From Bradysia coprophila (lineage: Eukaryota; Arthropoda; Insecta; Diptera; Sciaridae): a stretch of DNA of 64,000 nucleotides. Positions within the stretch are counted from its first letter, which is position 1. Each line of letters begins with the position of its first letter. The translations under genes and the position numbers were made by a program. Location: positions 62,001-126,000 of the forward strand of contig NW_023503649.1 in NCBI RefSeq assembly GCF_014529535.1, read 5' to 3'. The notes below the pieces were generated by a model. The model did no database searches. It was not told where the DNA came from and was given only the letters and a program-made list of their open reading frames with translations. Shown piece after piece: positions 1-10,635 of the stretch.

Positions 1-776
1 TTGCTCATTTTCGTCATAAAGTCACCGAAACAACCAAAATTATTTTAAAGATTTTACAAACATTTGAAACAAAATCTTTAAAAAAAAACTTTCGAGTCCT
101 TTTTCAATCTTTGAGTTCTAACTTTGATTTCTAGCCGTAGAAAAACAAGAAAAAATGTAATTGAAAAGTGAAAGCACCTGTTTACCTAAGAAAACTTAAT
201 ATTACTCTAGCGTAGTCAGCGTAGTGCATGACATTTTTCGTAATTTTAAATGGATCAATCTTGAGGAGCCATAAACTGTTATTATGAGAAAGGAAACATA
301 ATTTAGACCAGTTATTTTAAGGCAATGACAAGTACCCCAAGACAAGTTATAATTTGGTCTTCGGAACTCTAGCTTTGATCCTAACGGTCTATAGGTTTGT
401 TCCAGGGTCATTTTGAAATGTCAAATTTCATCCACAGAAGGCAACTTAACCTCAACTTTCAGGTTGACGAAAATTTTAACGAATAATTTACAAAGAACTT
501 CTTTGACATTTAGGCTTAGTTCATCTCTGTGGATGCAATTGTTGTCGTTCATGCTGTCAAAGTTCGGGTTTACAGTTAGTGGAACGAAATCGGATACTAA
601 TTTCCCTAACTTTTTGATGTTTTAGTTACCTGTTAGTTAAAGCAAAATTCTGAATGAACCTAGGTTCCAAGGACATAAGAATTGTCAAATTTCATTCATA
701 TGGACACAACTTCATCAACATTTGTATGAACAATCGCATGCGGCTGTGTATGAAATCGTTGCCGTTTGTGTTTTCA
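1..776. other. AT-rich noncoding flank
   Basis: I see no gene here. The ORFs are short and look like chance. A weak inverted pair (CATCCACAGA near 430 and TCTGTGGATG near 527) may be the remnant of a small hairpin element. Confidence 0.5.
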
Positions 777-2326
777 CAGTTGTTTAAATAGAGAACTTTA
801 GCAAATCACACAATAATGACAAAACCAATAATTTCCAACAATAACGAAAACGATATTGACACGGAAAAATTTTATCATTGTGAATGAGGCCAGTTGTTCA
901 CAAATCATGGTGTGTTACGTAGTGGTAGAATTCCAACTTTCTTGTGAAAGTACTTTAACAAAAATTAAATTCAAATAGAAAAATATAATCTTTCGGGTTG
1001 AACTTTTCTATACACTGCCGTATGGGATACCGGTAACTCTGATACGAAAATGCGTGTATCTTGGTTGGGATACCGGCATCAGTGATAAAAAATGCGTGTA
1101 TCTCAGTTGGGATACCGGTCTCCCGGTATAACTAAAAGGAAAATCCACATTTTCTAGGTCGGGATACCGGTATCTCTGATACGAAAATGTGTGTATCTCA
1201 GTTGGGATACCGGCATCCGTGATACAAAATGCGTGTATCTCAATTGGGATACCGGCATCTGTGATACAAAATGCGTGTATCTCAATTGGGATACCGGCAT
1301 CTGTGATACAAAATGCGTGTATCTAAATTGGGATACCGGTATCCCGGTACAAATAAAAGGAAAATCCACACTTTCTAGTTCGGGATACCGGTATCACTGA
1401 TACAAAATGCGTGTATCTCAGTTGGGATACCGGCATCCCGGTACAAATAAAAGGAAAATACACACTTTCTAGTTCGGGATACCGGTATCACTGATACAAA
1501 ATGCGTATATCTCAGTTGGGATACCGGTATCCCGGTATAAATAAAAGGAAAATCCACACTTTCTAGTTCGGGATACCTGTATCACTGATACAAAATGCGT
1601 GTATCTCAATTGGGATACCGGTATCCCGGTATAAGTCAAAGGAAAATCCACATTTTCTAGGTCGGGATATCGGTATATCCGATACAAAATACGTGTATCT
1701 CAGTTGGGATACCGGCATCCGTGATACAAAATGTGTGTATCTCAATTGGGATACCGGTATCCCGGTATAAATAAAAGGAAAATCGAGACTTTCCAGTTCG
1801 GGATACCGGTATCACTGATACAAAATGCGTGTATCTCAGTTGAGAGACCGGCATCTGTGATATACAAAATGCGTGTATCTTAGTTGGGATACCAGCATCT
1901 GTGATACAAAATTCGTGTATCTCAATTGGGATACCGGTATCCCGGTATAAGTCAAACGAAAATCGGCATTTTCTAGGTCGGGAAATCGGTATATATCTGA
2001 TACGAAAATGCGTGTATCTCAGTTGGGATACCGGCATTTGTGATACAAAATGCGCGGCGCGAAATTACTAGCTATCGCATTGCCACAGTTTATATAGACA
2101 CCCGAAAAAATATTTTTTCTTTTTGAATTTAATTTTGGTTAAAGTCTGAATTCTACCACCACATAACACACCATGATTTGTGAACATATTTACCTATCCC
2201 GCCTCATTCACAATGATAAAATTTTTCCGTGTCAATATCGTTTTCGTTATTGTTGGAAATTATTGGTTTTGTCATTATTGTGTGATTTGCTAAAGTTCTC
2301 TAATGTCAATGTCAAAGTAACAACTG
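777..2326. mobile_element. Foldback-type element, ~205-bp TIRs
   Basis: The segment at about 777-995 reappears as its reverse complement at about 2101-2326. The arms are nearly identical over about 200 bp, with a few small indels (for example the extra bases around 940-955 of the left arm). The outer ends share CAGTTGTT. Between the arms lies only a tandem minisatellite; no transposase is present. This matches the general design of Foldback/Galileo-like or other long-TIR non-autonomous DNA elements. I could not identify a clean target-site duplication, so the exact ends are uncertain by several bases. Confidence 0.8.
1025..2055. repeat. 94-bp higher-order minisatellite with palindromic core
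   Basis: Two related unit types alternate. One is about 42 bp and carries GGGATACCGGCATC followed by GTGATACAAAATGCG. The other is about 52 bp and carries the perfect 16-bp palindrome GGGATACCGGTATCCC followed by an A-rich stretch ending near TTTCTAG. From about 1320 to 1770 they form a regular 42+52 = 94-bp period; elsewhere the short unit is tandemly repeated. The overlapping ORFs on both strands follow from this periodicity and are not genes. Confidence 0.88.
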
Positions 2327-2847
2327 AAATTTAAAAATATTTCGAGGTCACTTCTCTTTAAACGCATAAAGTACAATATGAGGGAAGTACTTTTATATCT
2401 CGTATCCAGATGAGTAAAAGCATCCGAGGGCTAATTACTTTAAACTACGATAATCTGGCCGTTAAAGGTTTATAGAAGCTTGAAATAATATTTTTTTTGT
2501 TAAGTTTGACCGAGTCTAAGAAAAATATCTTCCAAAACTAATCATTTTCGCATAGCAATTTTACATTGTACTTTACAATGTTCCAGTTTGCAAATATCGT
2601 TTGATGAGTCCCATATTTTTGAATCTTAGTATTCATTGGCGCTACTACGAAATCATTGTTACCAACATTTATGACATAAACAAAATACCACTCTGCTTCA
2701 ACGGCTTCAACAGACAACACATACAGTGAATTTTTGTTTTATTTGGTTTTTTATTAAAATATTTCGTATATTTGACCCTTGTGGAAATGCTACGAAGGAA
2801 CTAACTGTGACCTGTCCAATGATCGAATCAAAATTAATAGATTAGAT
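2327..2847. other. Intergenic, upstream of MED9
   Basis: AT-rich sequence with no recognisable gene. It should contain the promoter and 5' UTR of MED9, but I see no clear core promoter motif. Confidence 0.4.
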
Positions 2848-3359
2848 ATGGAATCGTCCGCTAGCGTTGATAAGAAAACTCAACCAAACAACACCACAAA
2901 CCCGGTGACAGTCGAAACTCTTGACATCGAAATTCTGCCAGTTATTTACGATATTATTCGGGGGTTCGTATTTTTGCTTTGTTTGTGTTTTTAAAGCAAA
3001 TGATTTATTCATCCAATTTCATTTAACGTCAGTATCGAGAAAGATCCCACCGACAACGCAGCGAAACAAAGAGAATCTCAGGATTGCAGTCAAAAGGTTA
3101 GAATTTCGGTTTTTATTTTCGTTTCACTTCATTCTATTTATGTAACACATCCGAAATGAGAAAGCAATTTTATTTCTGTTAAACTACGTTGCAGGTATTG
3201 GAGCTGCAAAAGCGCATCGAAAGTGCCCGAAATCAAATCAAACAGTTGCCTGGTATCGATTACAACATCGAAGAACAATTGCAACGCTTGGAAACGCTTC
3301 GAAATCAATTGACCCTCAAGCAACAGCTCATCAAAAAGTACAAGAACACTCCGTTTTAA
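2848..3359 (+). CDS. MED9: Mediator complex subunit 9
   Basis: Three exons, 2848-2963, 3033-3096 and 3195-3359, join in frame into a 114-residue protein. Each junction has GT..AG signals. The conserved run starts with LDIEILPVIYDIIR and, after the first intron, continues IEKDP...SQDCSQKVLELQKRIESARNQI with a C-terminal charged helix ending in YKNTPF. Length and motifs match insect MED9, a small subunit of the Mediator middle module that binds MED4/MED7-side helices and helps connect activators to RNA polymerase II in the nucleus. The N-terminal ~30 residues are low-complexity, as usual. I chose the ATG at 2848 because it is the nearest in-frame Met before the conserved region. The stop lies only 33 nt before the next start codon. 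Confidence 0.9.
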
Positions 3360-3392
3360 GAAGGGCCGCATCTATTTCCAAAGAGTTGAGTG

Positions 3393-3632
3393 ATGGTGTT
3401 AAGGTTTTTGTTACGTTACTTTGCCAATAACGAACAATTGGTGCAACGGCTGTCTGAAAGTTATCCGATAAGACGAGCAGCACAGTTACTAGTGGCTGCA
3501 TTTTTGCGATCTAAAAATGTGGCAGAACAACGCGGTATCAATGATTTGTCACCGGACAAACTTCGTCGCATTCTGACACAATTCAAAACTAATTTAAAAG
3601 AGGAAATTGAAGATATAAAGAAGAAGAAATAA
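3393..3632 (+). CDS. NCBP2AS2: NCBP2AS2-like small protein
   Basis: A single-exon ORF of 79 residues starting MVLRFLLRYFANNEQLVQRL and followed by SESYPIRRAAQL. The MVLR...L start, the QLV(Q/E)RLSES block and PIRRAAQL match the animal NCBP2AS2 family, a small protein reported as mitochondrial; its molecular role is poorly known. The C-terminus is a charged helix ending in lysines. I start at the ATG at 3393; the GTG at 3390 directly before it would add one residue but is unlikely to initiate. The gene follows MED9 after 33 nt, so it may share its transcript. Confidence 0.82.
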   Translation: MVLRFLLRYFANNEQLVQRLSESYPIRRAAQLLVAAFLRSKNVAEQRGINDLSPDKLRRILTQFKTNLKEEIEDIKKKK

Positions 3633-3992
3633 ACAGCCAGCTCTACATAGTTATCAGAAAATGGCCTTTCATTGCGTTGCACGCCGTTTGACGAATAATT
3701 TTTCTATTTGTTCCTAGCAATGACGTTGTCATTGGTTCGTTGCGTTACTGATTTGGCAATTTGTTCAGTATTGAGGGAAAGATAATGGAACTTAACGCGA
3801 CAGTTTGTGCTAATCGCTTGGGCGAGTTAAATTTTACTCACATTGTATGGAACCGATGAACCTTTTCTTCGGCACTCTCGGTACGTAAAATAGTGTACAG
3901 TCCCCGAGCAAAGAACAGAAAGCTTTATGTTCGTGTAAGTATTGACTTCGGCTTAGTTAGTTAAATAATGGTTTGAAATCCCTTGTAAAGTG
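3633..3992. other. Intergenic
   Basis: No gene seen. It contains the 3' UTR of the NCBP2AS2-like gene and unique AT-rich DNA up to the broken copy of that gene. Confidence 0.4.
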
Positions 3993-4100
3993 ATGATGTT
4001 ATGGTTTTTGTTGCGTTACTTTGCCAACAACAATCAATTGGTTCAATGGCTAAACGAGCATTTTTGCGATCTTCCTTCAAAATCCATTAAAAAACCTTGA
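3991..4100 (+). pseudogene. Partial duplicate of the NCBP2AS2-like gene
   Basis: About 60 bases from 3991 closely match the start of the gene at 3391 (TGATGGTGTT versus TGATGATGTT, then TTTTTG TT[A/G]CGTTACTTTGCCAA). The match then jumps to GCATTTTTGCGATCT, which in the parent lies about 45 bases further on, so an internal stretch is missing. The remaining frame could encode only about 35 residues (MMLWFLLRYFANNNQLVQ...) before a TGA. It is a decayed local duplication. The next ~300 bases to 4402 hold nothing recognisable. Confidence 0.75.
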
Positions 4101-4402
4101 GGCCTCGACGGGCATGGATGCAAAATGTTCGACTCAGTAGTATTATGGTTTCGAATTGAACTGTTATTAAAGGCCATCGGATCAGTTTTGATTTTATTTC
4201 AACATTACATTTACATTACAGAACGTCGTTATTTGATAACACTTTCGAACAAAAAAAGAGTATTACTGTAACGTGTGTGTACGATCCCATCAGCAATAAC
4301 TGTAAAAATAAATAATTACTCGGTGATTTAACATAGAGACGTTGTTCACATTTTTATAAATAAATTTTTAGTCCATTTATGGCCAGTTTTTCGTTTTGTT
4401 TA

Positions 4403-5789
4403 CTATAAACTTGGTGAATGTTTTAACCACTTCTGTGACTGTTCGATTTCAACACTAACAATAATAAAAAGCTCCTTTTCGTTGCTTTGCAACTCGTTTT
4501 TAAATATTGCATAAGACTGTCTTCCTGCAAAGCAAAGAAATAATTGAAATTTAATTAAACTGAGGCAAATTTTCGTAATTTTAAATTCATCGGCTAAAAT
4601 AACCAAGGTCAAGATGTTTAGCAAGTCAAAACTCTAACTCTTGCTGTTTAATAACACATTTCCAGCTGTTGCAAATAATGTTATAAGCAGAATGTGACTT
4701 CGCTTAGAAAAATTCTCGTAGAATCTGCCGATGAATTTGCGGACATGGGATAGAATTTAATGAAAATTTTAGTTCCGCTTTCACGAAATCTTATTAAATT
4801 GATTAAGAAAATGGTTTTGTCGAGTGCCTGTAAGTTCGATGAAAAGCTCATCTTTAATTTGTTTACAGAGATTCACGACGGAACGAACAAGCAAAGAGCT
4901 TTTCAGAACGCAGGCGATATAATAGTCTCCCGTTCGCTGAAACATCGGAAGCCTTTGTCGTGAAAAATGTTGTTTACTTCGGGGAATTCGGAAAAAAATG
5001 TTGGAAATTGCATTTTCTCGGATGACGTGAACAACACTTCCGCAATGCAATTTCTTCCCTTTTCTTCCCACGTCGAACAAATAACTAAAGTTTGACTTCC
5101 CTGTCAGTTTTAAACGTAAAGTTTTCATTTCATAATATCGCGATAGCCGAAAGGAAAATCTGAAAATTTTCTTACATTGCCGATACTTTGGGGCGAATCC
5201 AATTTTGAATCTAGATTCCAGTATTGGTCGTTAATCTTCCTTATCGCAATCCAGTGTCTTCGTTTCAATGGTAACACCACGAATCCAATTTTGTAATCCG
5301 TAGGCACATTAAGAATAAATCCTAAAATTTGTGACGTATCGATTGTCGACGGCTCCCTATGAACATAAAACGTTAACATCACGGCAACACTTTAGCTACA
5401 ATGACATCATCATACTTTCGCTTATCGAACCACACAGCTGCACATCCTTTTTTCTGCAGCGCACTCATAATTACATTTCTGTATTAAGACAATGAGACAA
5501 TAAGAGTATTCAATCAATTAAGAAGTCATTACATGTCATAATTGCCTAGTCCCAGCATCGACCGATGTGGATTGATCCATTCATCCGACAATTTTTTGCA
5601 TATTTCGTCCAATTCCGATTTGGAGTATGAACCTCTTTCTGAAAAGTTTTATTTGCTTAGCACTTTGATATTTTAATATTAATCGACAAACAAAGTGATC
5701 AGGTGTCTATGGATACCTTGGAATAAATTATTTAGTGCGTGTAGAGCACATAATGAGAGAACTTGTTTTTCGTGATACGGTCGTGCCAT
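4403..5789 (-). CDS. JOSD: Josephin-domain deubiquitinase (JOSD1/2-like)
   Basis: Five minus-strand exons: 5789-5717, 5638-5533, 5478-5416, 5356-5176 and a last exon ending at 4403. The protein starts MARPYHEKQ and continues LCALHALNNLFQ (catalytic Cys14), then LGLGNYDINVIMSALQ, ILGFILN, RRHWIAIR (catalytic His, about 115) and YWNLDSKL (Asn, about 128). This is a complete Josephin cysteine-protease core of the short JOSD type, without ataxin-3-like UIMs. The C-terminus KELFIIVSVEIEQSQKW also matches the family. The last junction is odd. The natural acceptor after 4525 gives a fragment that matches the family (EDSLMQYLK) but then runs out of frame. The acceptor at 4517 keeps frame and gives about 178 residues. 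Confidence 0.85.
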
Positions 5790-7709
5790 TATCCATTTGA
5801 AAATTTGATTGCAGGCTTGGTAAAGGGCTTCAATCTAGTCGAAAACTAAACAAATTTTGGAAAAGGCTGTGAAAAAACACGTAAAATTGTTGTCAAAACA
5901 TTATTTGTCAAAAATACACAAAATGAAATCATTTTGCAATGTTGTATAGCCTGAAGTGACCTGATTTTATAAATTTTAAACGTCACCAACTAAAATAAAG
6001 AGGTTTACATGACGGTAATACCGTAACATGCAGATGATGAGAATGGTCCTCAATTTTTAAAGGACAAAAAGTAACAATCGAAGCCAATTTTAAATTAAAG
6101 TTACAAAGCAAAACGTCAACTTGTCGGCTGGACTCGATCTGAGGCGACCACTTGCCCACATTTCGCAAAATTCTATGAAAACATGGCAAGAACAGAATCT
6201 CTAACTAAGTCGCAATTCCCATTGATCATACTGCCCCTACCTACATATAGTTCCCGTGAAATATCCCAAACACCAAATCGCCAAAAACTATTCCTTGCAT
6301 ACATTAGTCATTTGAAAAAGACCTCACTGGTAGCACTGAGGTATACTGTTTCGCCGCGTGACATGTCCCGGGCCACAAGGCGCTCTCACCAAGGTTCTTT
6401 CAGAACCTTGCCTTTCACAACGCACTTCAAGCATGTACGATGTACTCGAAGCACTTTTGCTTGTAGTGCGTTGGCTCTCATCATGCGGTAGTCTTTTTCG
6501 CAGACCATTATGACGTGGAAGTGTTTTGAAGGAACAATTTGATTTAAACAAAGAACTTGCTGGAACTGTTTTCCCGGATTTTTTTCTCGTAATCTAGGCC
6601 CTCAGCATGAAAAGTTGTATACGCATCCGTTGTGGACGGTATATTTTAGGCAATTTCGCGAGTTGTAGCCCGAACGAAGTGAGACAAGAAGATTTCCGTC
6701 ATAACTCATAACAGTCTATAACCAAAAGAAACCCTAATCTCGGAGTGTGAACGCTTCTTGTAAAATTTGCGAGAGAGCAACATTTCACCACCAACTTCAT
6801 TTGTGTCATTGTGACATTACGACAACACAAAATTTTCGTTACACGTCTCAGGTAATTATAGTTACAACATTTTCCAATCAATTTTCTAAATATTCCTGGT
6901 TAATTATGATTTTATTTCGTGTTGTCGTGTTCTTACCAATTCGATCAAGTGGATGCCACCGATAACCAATGAAACTCGTTGTTAAACATAATCTATTCCC
7001 TAATCCTACAGCTTGCTACACATCTTATAATACTCTTTCGTGTGTATGTGCTGTGCAGTCATTTTCATCATAAATTTGGTTTTTTTTTTAATCTACCGAT
7101 TGCACAAATTCTAATGTTTATCAAACAAAGAAAGGATCTAATAATAGATTGTTTTGACAACAGTAAATTGTGAAGCAGTGTGAATTCGTTGATTCTAAGA
7201 TTTTAACGGAGAAAGTGTTGCGAGTTTTAAAAGAAAAGTGAAAGCAAAAGCTTGAAAAAAAAAGAATTTTTACTCCAGTCTGGAGGGGATTTTATTGAAT
7301 GTTGATTCGGCAAATCAAAATATTTCATCACTTTTGATGCATTTTAGTGTTATAAAATAACCAAATGATTTTGTCATCGTAACCGAACTGTTTCGTTCGT
7401 ATATTTTGTTCTTAAATTGTATAGTTTCGGCTTCGTGACCTTCTATATAATTCACTATTTGTTTGGGGATATTTAGCGTTTCATGGTCACTCTATTTTTC
7501 GCTACAACCGTGCAATGTTTTGATGTGAATAATCGGAAAATCTTATCAGAATTCAATTAGATTCCAAGACTTTCTTAGTGGAACAAGGTTTTCTAATCAA
7601 TTTTCGTTTCTTTTATCGTTTTACAGTGCGTTAGATGAAATTATGTAGACTCGTTGCAAATTGTACAAATTAAACTCGCATCTTAAACAAAACAAACGAC
7701 GACCTCACA
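5790..7709. other. Intergenic with repeat remnants
   Basis: No convincing gene. At 6393-6408 a short palindrome (GGTTCTTTCAGAACC) is also seen near 22915, 36803 and 37530. At about 6571-6695 lies a partial copy of the palindromic family described at 28988-29353 (TTTAGGCAATTTCGCGAG, then GAACGAAGTGAG). The last few hundred bases should contain the promoter and possibly a noncoding 5' exon of the GTPBP1 gene. Confidence 0.5.
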
Positions 7710-10394
7710 ATGCAGTCCCAAGAAAAATCTCAGCCTACTTCATCGTTGGCACCGATGGCTGATACAATCACCAGTTCACCAATCATATCGATTGACTATA
7801 CGAGCATCCGTTCGAAAACGGTTCTCATCAGTCCCACAGAAGAACAATTTGAGTTACTTAAAAAGCGACTGCAAGATCGCATCGACGACAGCCGAGGTGA
7901 AACAATCTATGATGTTGGAATCGGTGAAGGTAAGTCATCAATTTTTTTGTCTAGACTGTAAGGTTTAATTAAGTTAGAAATTGTATATTTAGATGTCACA
8001 GTTGTAGTTGGGGGTTGTTGTAACGATGTTTATGATTTGTCGGACGATGTTCTGAATTTTTTTTTTTCATTGGAAGTTACAAGGAAATCTGGAAACCTCA
8101 TTCAAGAAAAATGTGTTGTTCAACTCATTTTCTTGCCAGTTATGGTTTTTGGTGGAATTTCACAATAGATTTTTAAAATTCAAAATTTGTAATCTTTGTA
8201 CATGGTAACATTTTTGTCAATGTTGCGTAATGCCGAACATTGCGTATGCATTTCATTATTTGTTGACGGACGAAATTTTCATAGGTGTACATTGAGAGAT
8301 ATAGAATTTGTCTAGGGTTATAATAGATTGATTGCTGCTCTGTGAGGTAATAACATAGTTGATTCGAGACGGATGACAAATTAGATCACTATTTATGATA
8401 GAATACAGGACTGCAGCCTTCAAACCGAATATTAACGAAACAAATCCCAATCCTATAATAGATGGAGGTGACAATGGACTCGATCCTGAAGAATATGAGG
8501 CTGCTGTAGCCACTTTACAATCATTAGCTGCCACCCTTGACGCCGATTGCGTTGAGCTCCGGCAGCGTAAATCAGAAAAAGGTATGACCGGTCAATACTT
8601 GGTACGACGCCGTGTGGATCAAACCGATTTTATGGAAATTCGGTAAGAAAATCGAAAAATTCTAGTTGATACATCTTAGTCCAAATCGGACATTTCTGTA
8701 TACAGCGTTGCTGTGGTTGGAAATGTAGACGCTGGCAAAAGTACACTACTTGGTGTACTGACACATAGTGAATTAGATAACGGACGCGGCCACGCAAGAC
8801 AGCGACTATTTCGACATAAACACGAAATGGAAAGTGGACGAACGAGCTCCGTTGGAAATGACATTTTGGGTAAGAGTGTGAAAACTGAAATGCGAAAAAT
8901 CATTTTAATGAATGCGGAATTACAGGCTTCGACAGTGTGGGCAATGTGGTCAATAAACCAGATCATGGAACGTTGGATTGGGTTAAGATTTGCGAGAAAA
9001 GTGCTAAAGTTATAACGTTCATTGATTTGGCCGGACATGAACGATACTTAAAAACCACCGTATTCGGGATGACAGGACACGCTCCAGATTTTGGGATGTT
9101 GATGGTACGATAAGTTTTCAAATGTTTTGAAGAATTGTGATATTCTCTACGCTATTCTTGCAGATTGGTGCTAATGCGGGTATTGTTGGAATGACAAAAG
9201 AGCACTTGGGTCTAGCCCTGGCATTGTCGGTTCCAGTGTTTGTGGTTGTGACAAAAATTGACATGTGTCCTCCGAACGTTCTTCAAGACAATCTGAAGCT
9301 ATTGTTCAAAATTCTAAAGTCACAAGGATGCCGTAAAGTTCCAGTAATGGTCAAAACAGCTGACGATGTGGTTCTTTCAGCGACAAATTTTGTGTCGGAA
9401 CGGCTGTGTCCAATATTTCAAGTGTCTAATGTTACCGGCGAAAATTTGGATCTCCTCAAAATGTTCCTCAATTTGTTGACAACGCGCGTCACTGGTTTAG
9501 ATAATCTACCAGCTGAGTTTCAGATCGATGACACTTACTCAGTACCAGGTGTGGGCACCGTTATTTCCGGCACTTGTCTGCAAGGAATTATTCGGTTGAA
9601 TGATATACTCTTATTGGGTCCAGACCCGCTGGGGCACTTCACACCGATTGCTATTAAAAGTATTCATCGCAAACGGATGAATGTTTCAGAAGTGCGTGGC
9701 GGTCAAACAGCAAGCTTCTCACTGAAAAAGATTAAGCGGTCGCAGATCCGAAAAGGTTTTTAAATTGTTGTCATTCATTTCGCTTCCGAAACGCTCACAA
9801 ATCTATGTTGTAGGTATGGTTATGGTCGCTCCAGAAGTGAATCCTCAAGCCTGCTGGGAATTCGAAGGAGAAATTCTTGTATTGCATCATCCCACCACCA
9901 TTTCATCACGTTACCAAGCTATGGTGCATTGCGGAAGTATCCGACAGACCGCATCAATCTTGAACATGTCAAAAGAATGTCTGCGGACCGGCGATAAGGC
10001 TCAAGTTCGGTTCCGATTCATCAAGCATCCAGAATACATTCGTCCCCAGCAGCGTATGGTCTTCCGTGAAGGGCGTACGAAAGCTGTTGGTAACGTGTTA
10101 CGACCATTGCCAACGTCAATTGTAACACAGGGTCGCGCCAAGCCAACAAAAATGCAATCACGCGGTCAGAGCCAACAACAGAATCAACAAAATCAAAATC
10201 CGAACATTCAAAATGAATGTTCGCAGGAAGATGCGTTGAGCGGAAAGGTTGAGAGTGTGCTGGACATCGGCACCGACAAACGAGATCTTGCAAGTCATCA
10301 GCGAAACAACGCTACCAAACGACCGAAACGACCAATTGTAAAGACATCAACTTCGGCACAGCCCATTCAAACCATTTCCACAAAGGTCCAGTGA
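7710..10394 (+). CDS. GTPBP1: GTP-binding protein GTPBP1-like
   Basis: Six exons (7710-7929, 8462-8642, 8706-8869, 8926-9104, 9164-9755, 9814-10394) give 638 residues. The GTPase domain shows the P-loop GNVDAGKST at about residues 139-147, switch [10 protein letters not shown] and G4 TKID. Long stretches are nearly identical to vertebrate GTPBP1: [21 protein letters not shown](V/I)[34 protein letters not shown] and [11 protein letters not shown]. The family comprises EF-Tu-like translational GTPases linked to ribosome rescue and exosome-mediated mRNA decay in the cytoplasm. The C-terminus is a Q/N-rich, then basic, disordered tail. All introns are short, except the first (about 530 bp). GTPBP2 is the alternative name, but the sequence reads closer to GTPBP1. 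Confidence 0.93.
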
Positions 10395-10635
10395 GTTTAA
10401 ATGTTGTAAAATTTCAGATTTTCTTTTTTAATTTATTGATCGAAAAAAGTGAAGAAAAAATATATTTTTGCCAGTGATGGCATGGTGTGGTATTCAGTAC
10501 CACATCACTGGAAATGTAAAAAATAAAAAAAAAAATATTTTACCAGTCAGCACAGCGACTAATCGTTTGGTACAAATAAAAGAGCTGGTAGTATAAAGGA
10601 ACGGTGTTTCTATCTTCGATTTATTTACTGATTTA
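10395..10635. other. 3' UTRs of convergent GTPBP1 and YARS2 genes
   Basis: The two genes converge here. A 41-nt imperfect hairpin at about 10472-10512 (CCAGTGA...TGTGGTA, loop TTCAG, TACCACATCACTGG) is too short for a typical microRNA precursor. It could be a small element or an RNA end structure. Confidence 0.4.

Noticed and set aside
1154-2037. Overlapping ORFs of 60-126 codons on both strands
   Set aside because: They are translations of the tandem minisatellite; the repeated peptide reflects the 42/52-bp units and no promoter or family is evident.
6183-6491. 102-codon ORF near the 6.3-kb palindrome
   Set aside because: It overlaps repeat remnants (GGTTCTTTCAGAACC), has no recognisable motif and has a competing antisense ORF.
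10472-10512. Possible microRNA hairpin between GTPBP1 and YARS2
   Set aside because: The stem-loop is only about 41 nt, shorter than animal microRNA precursors.
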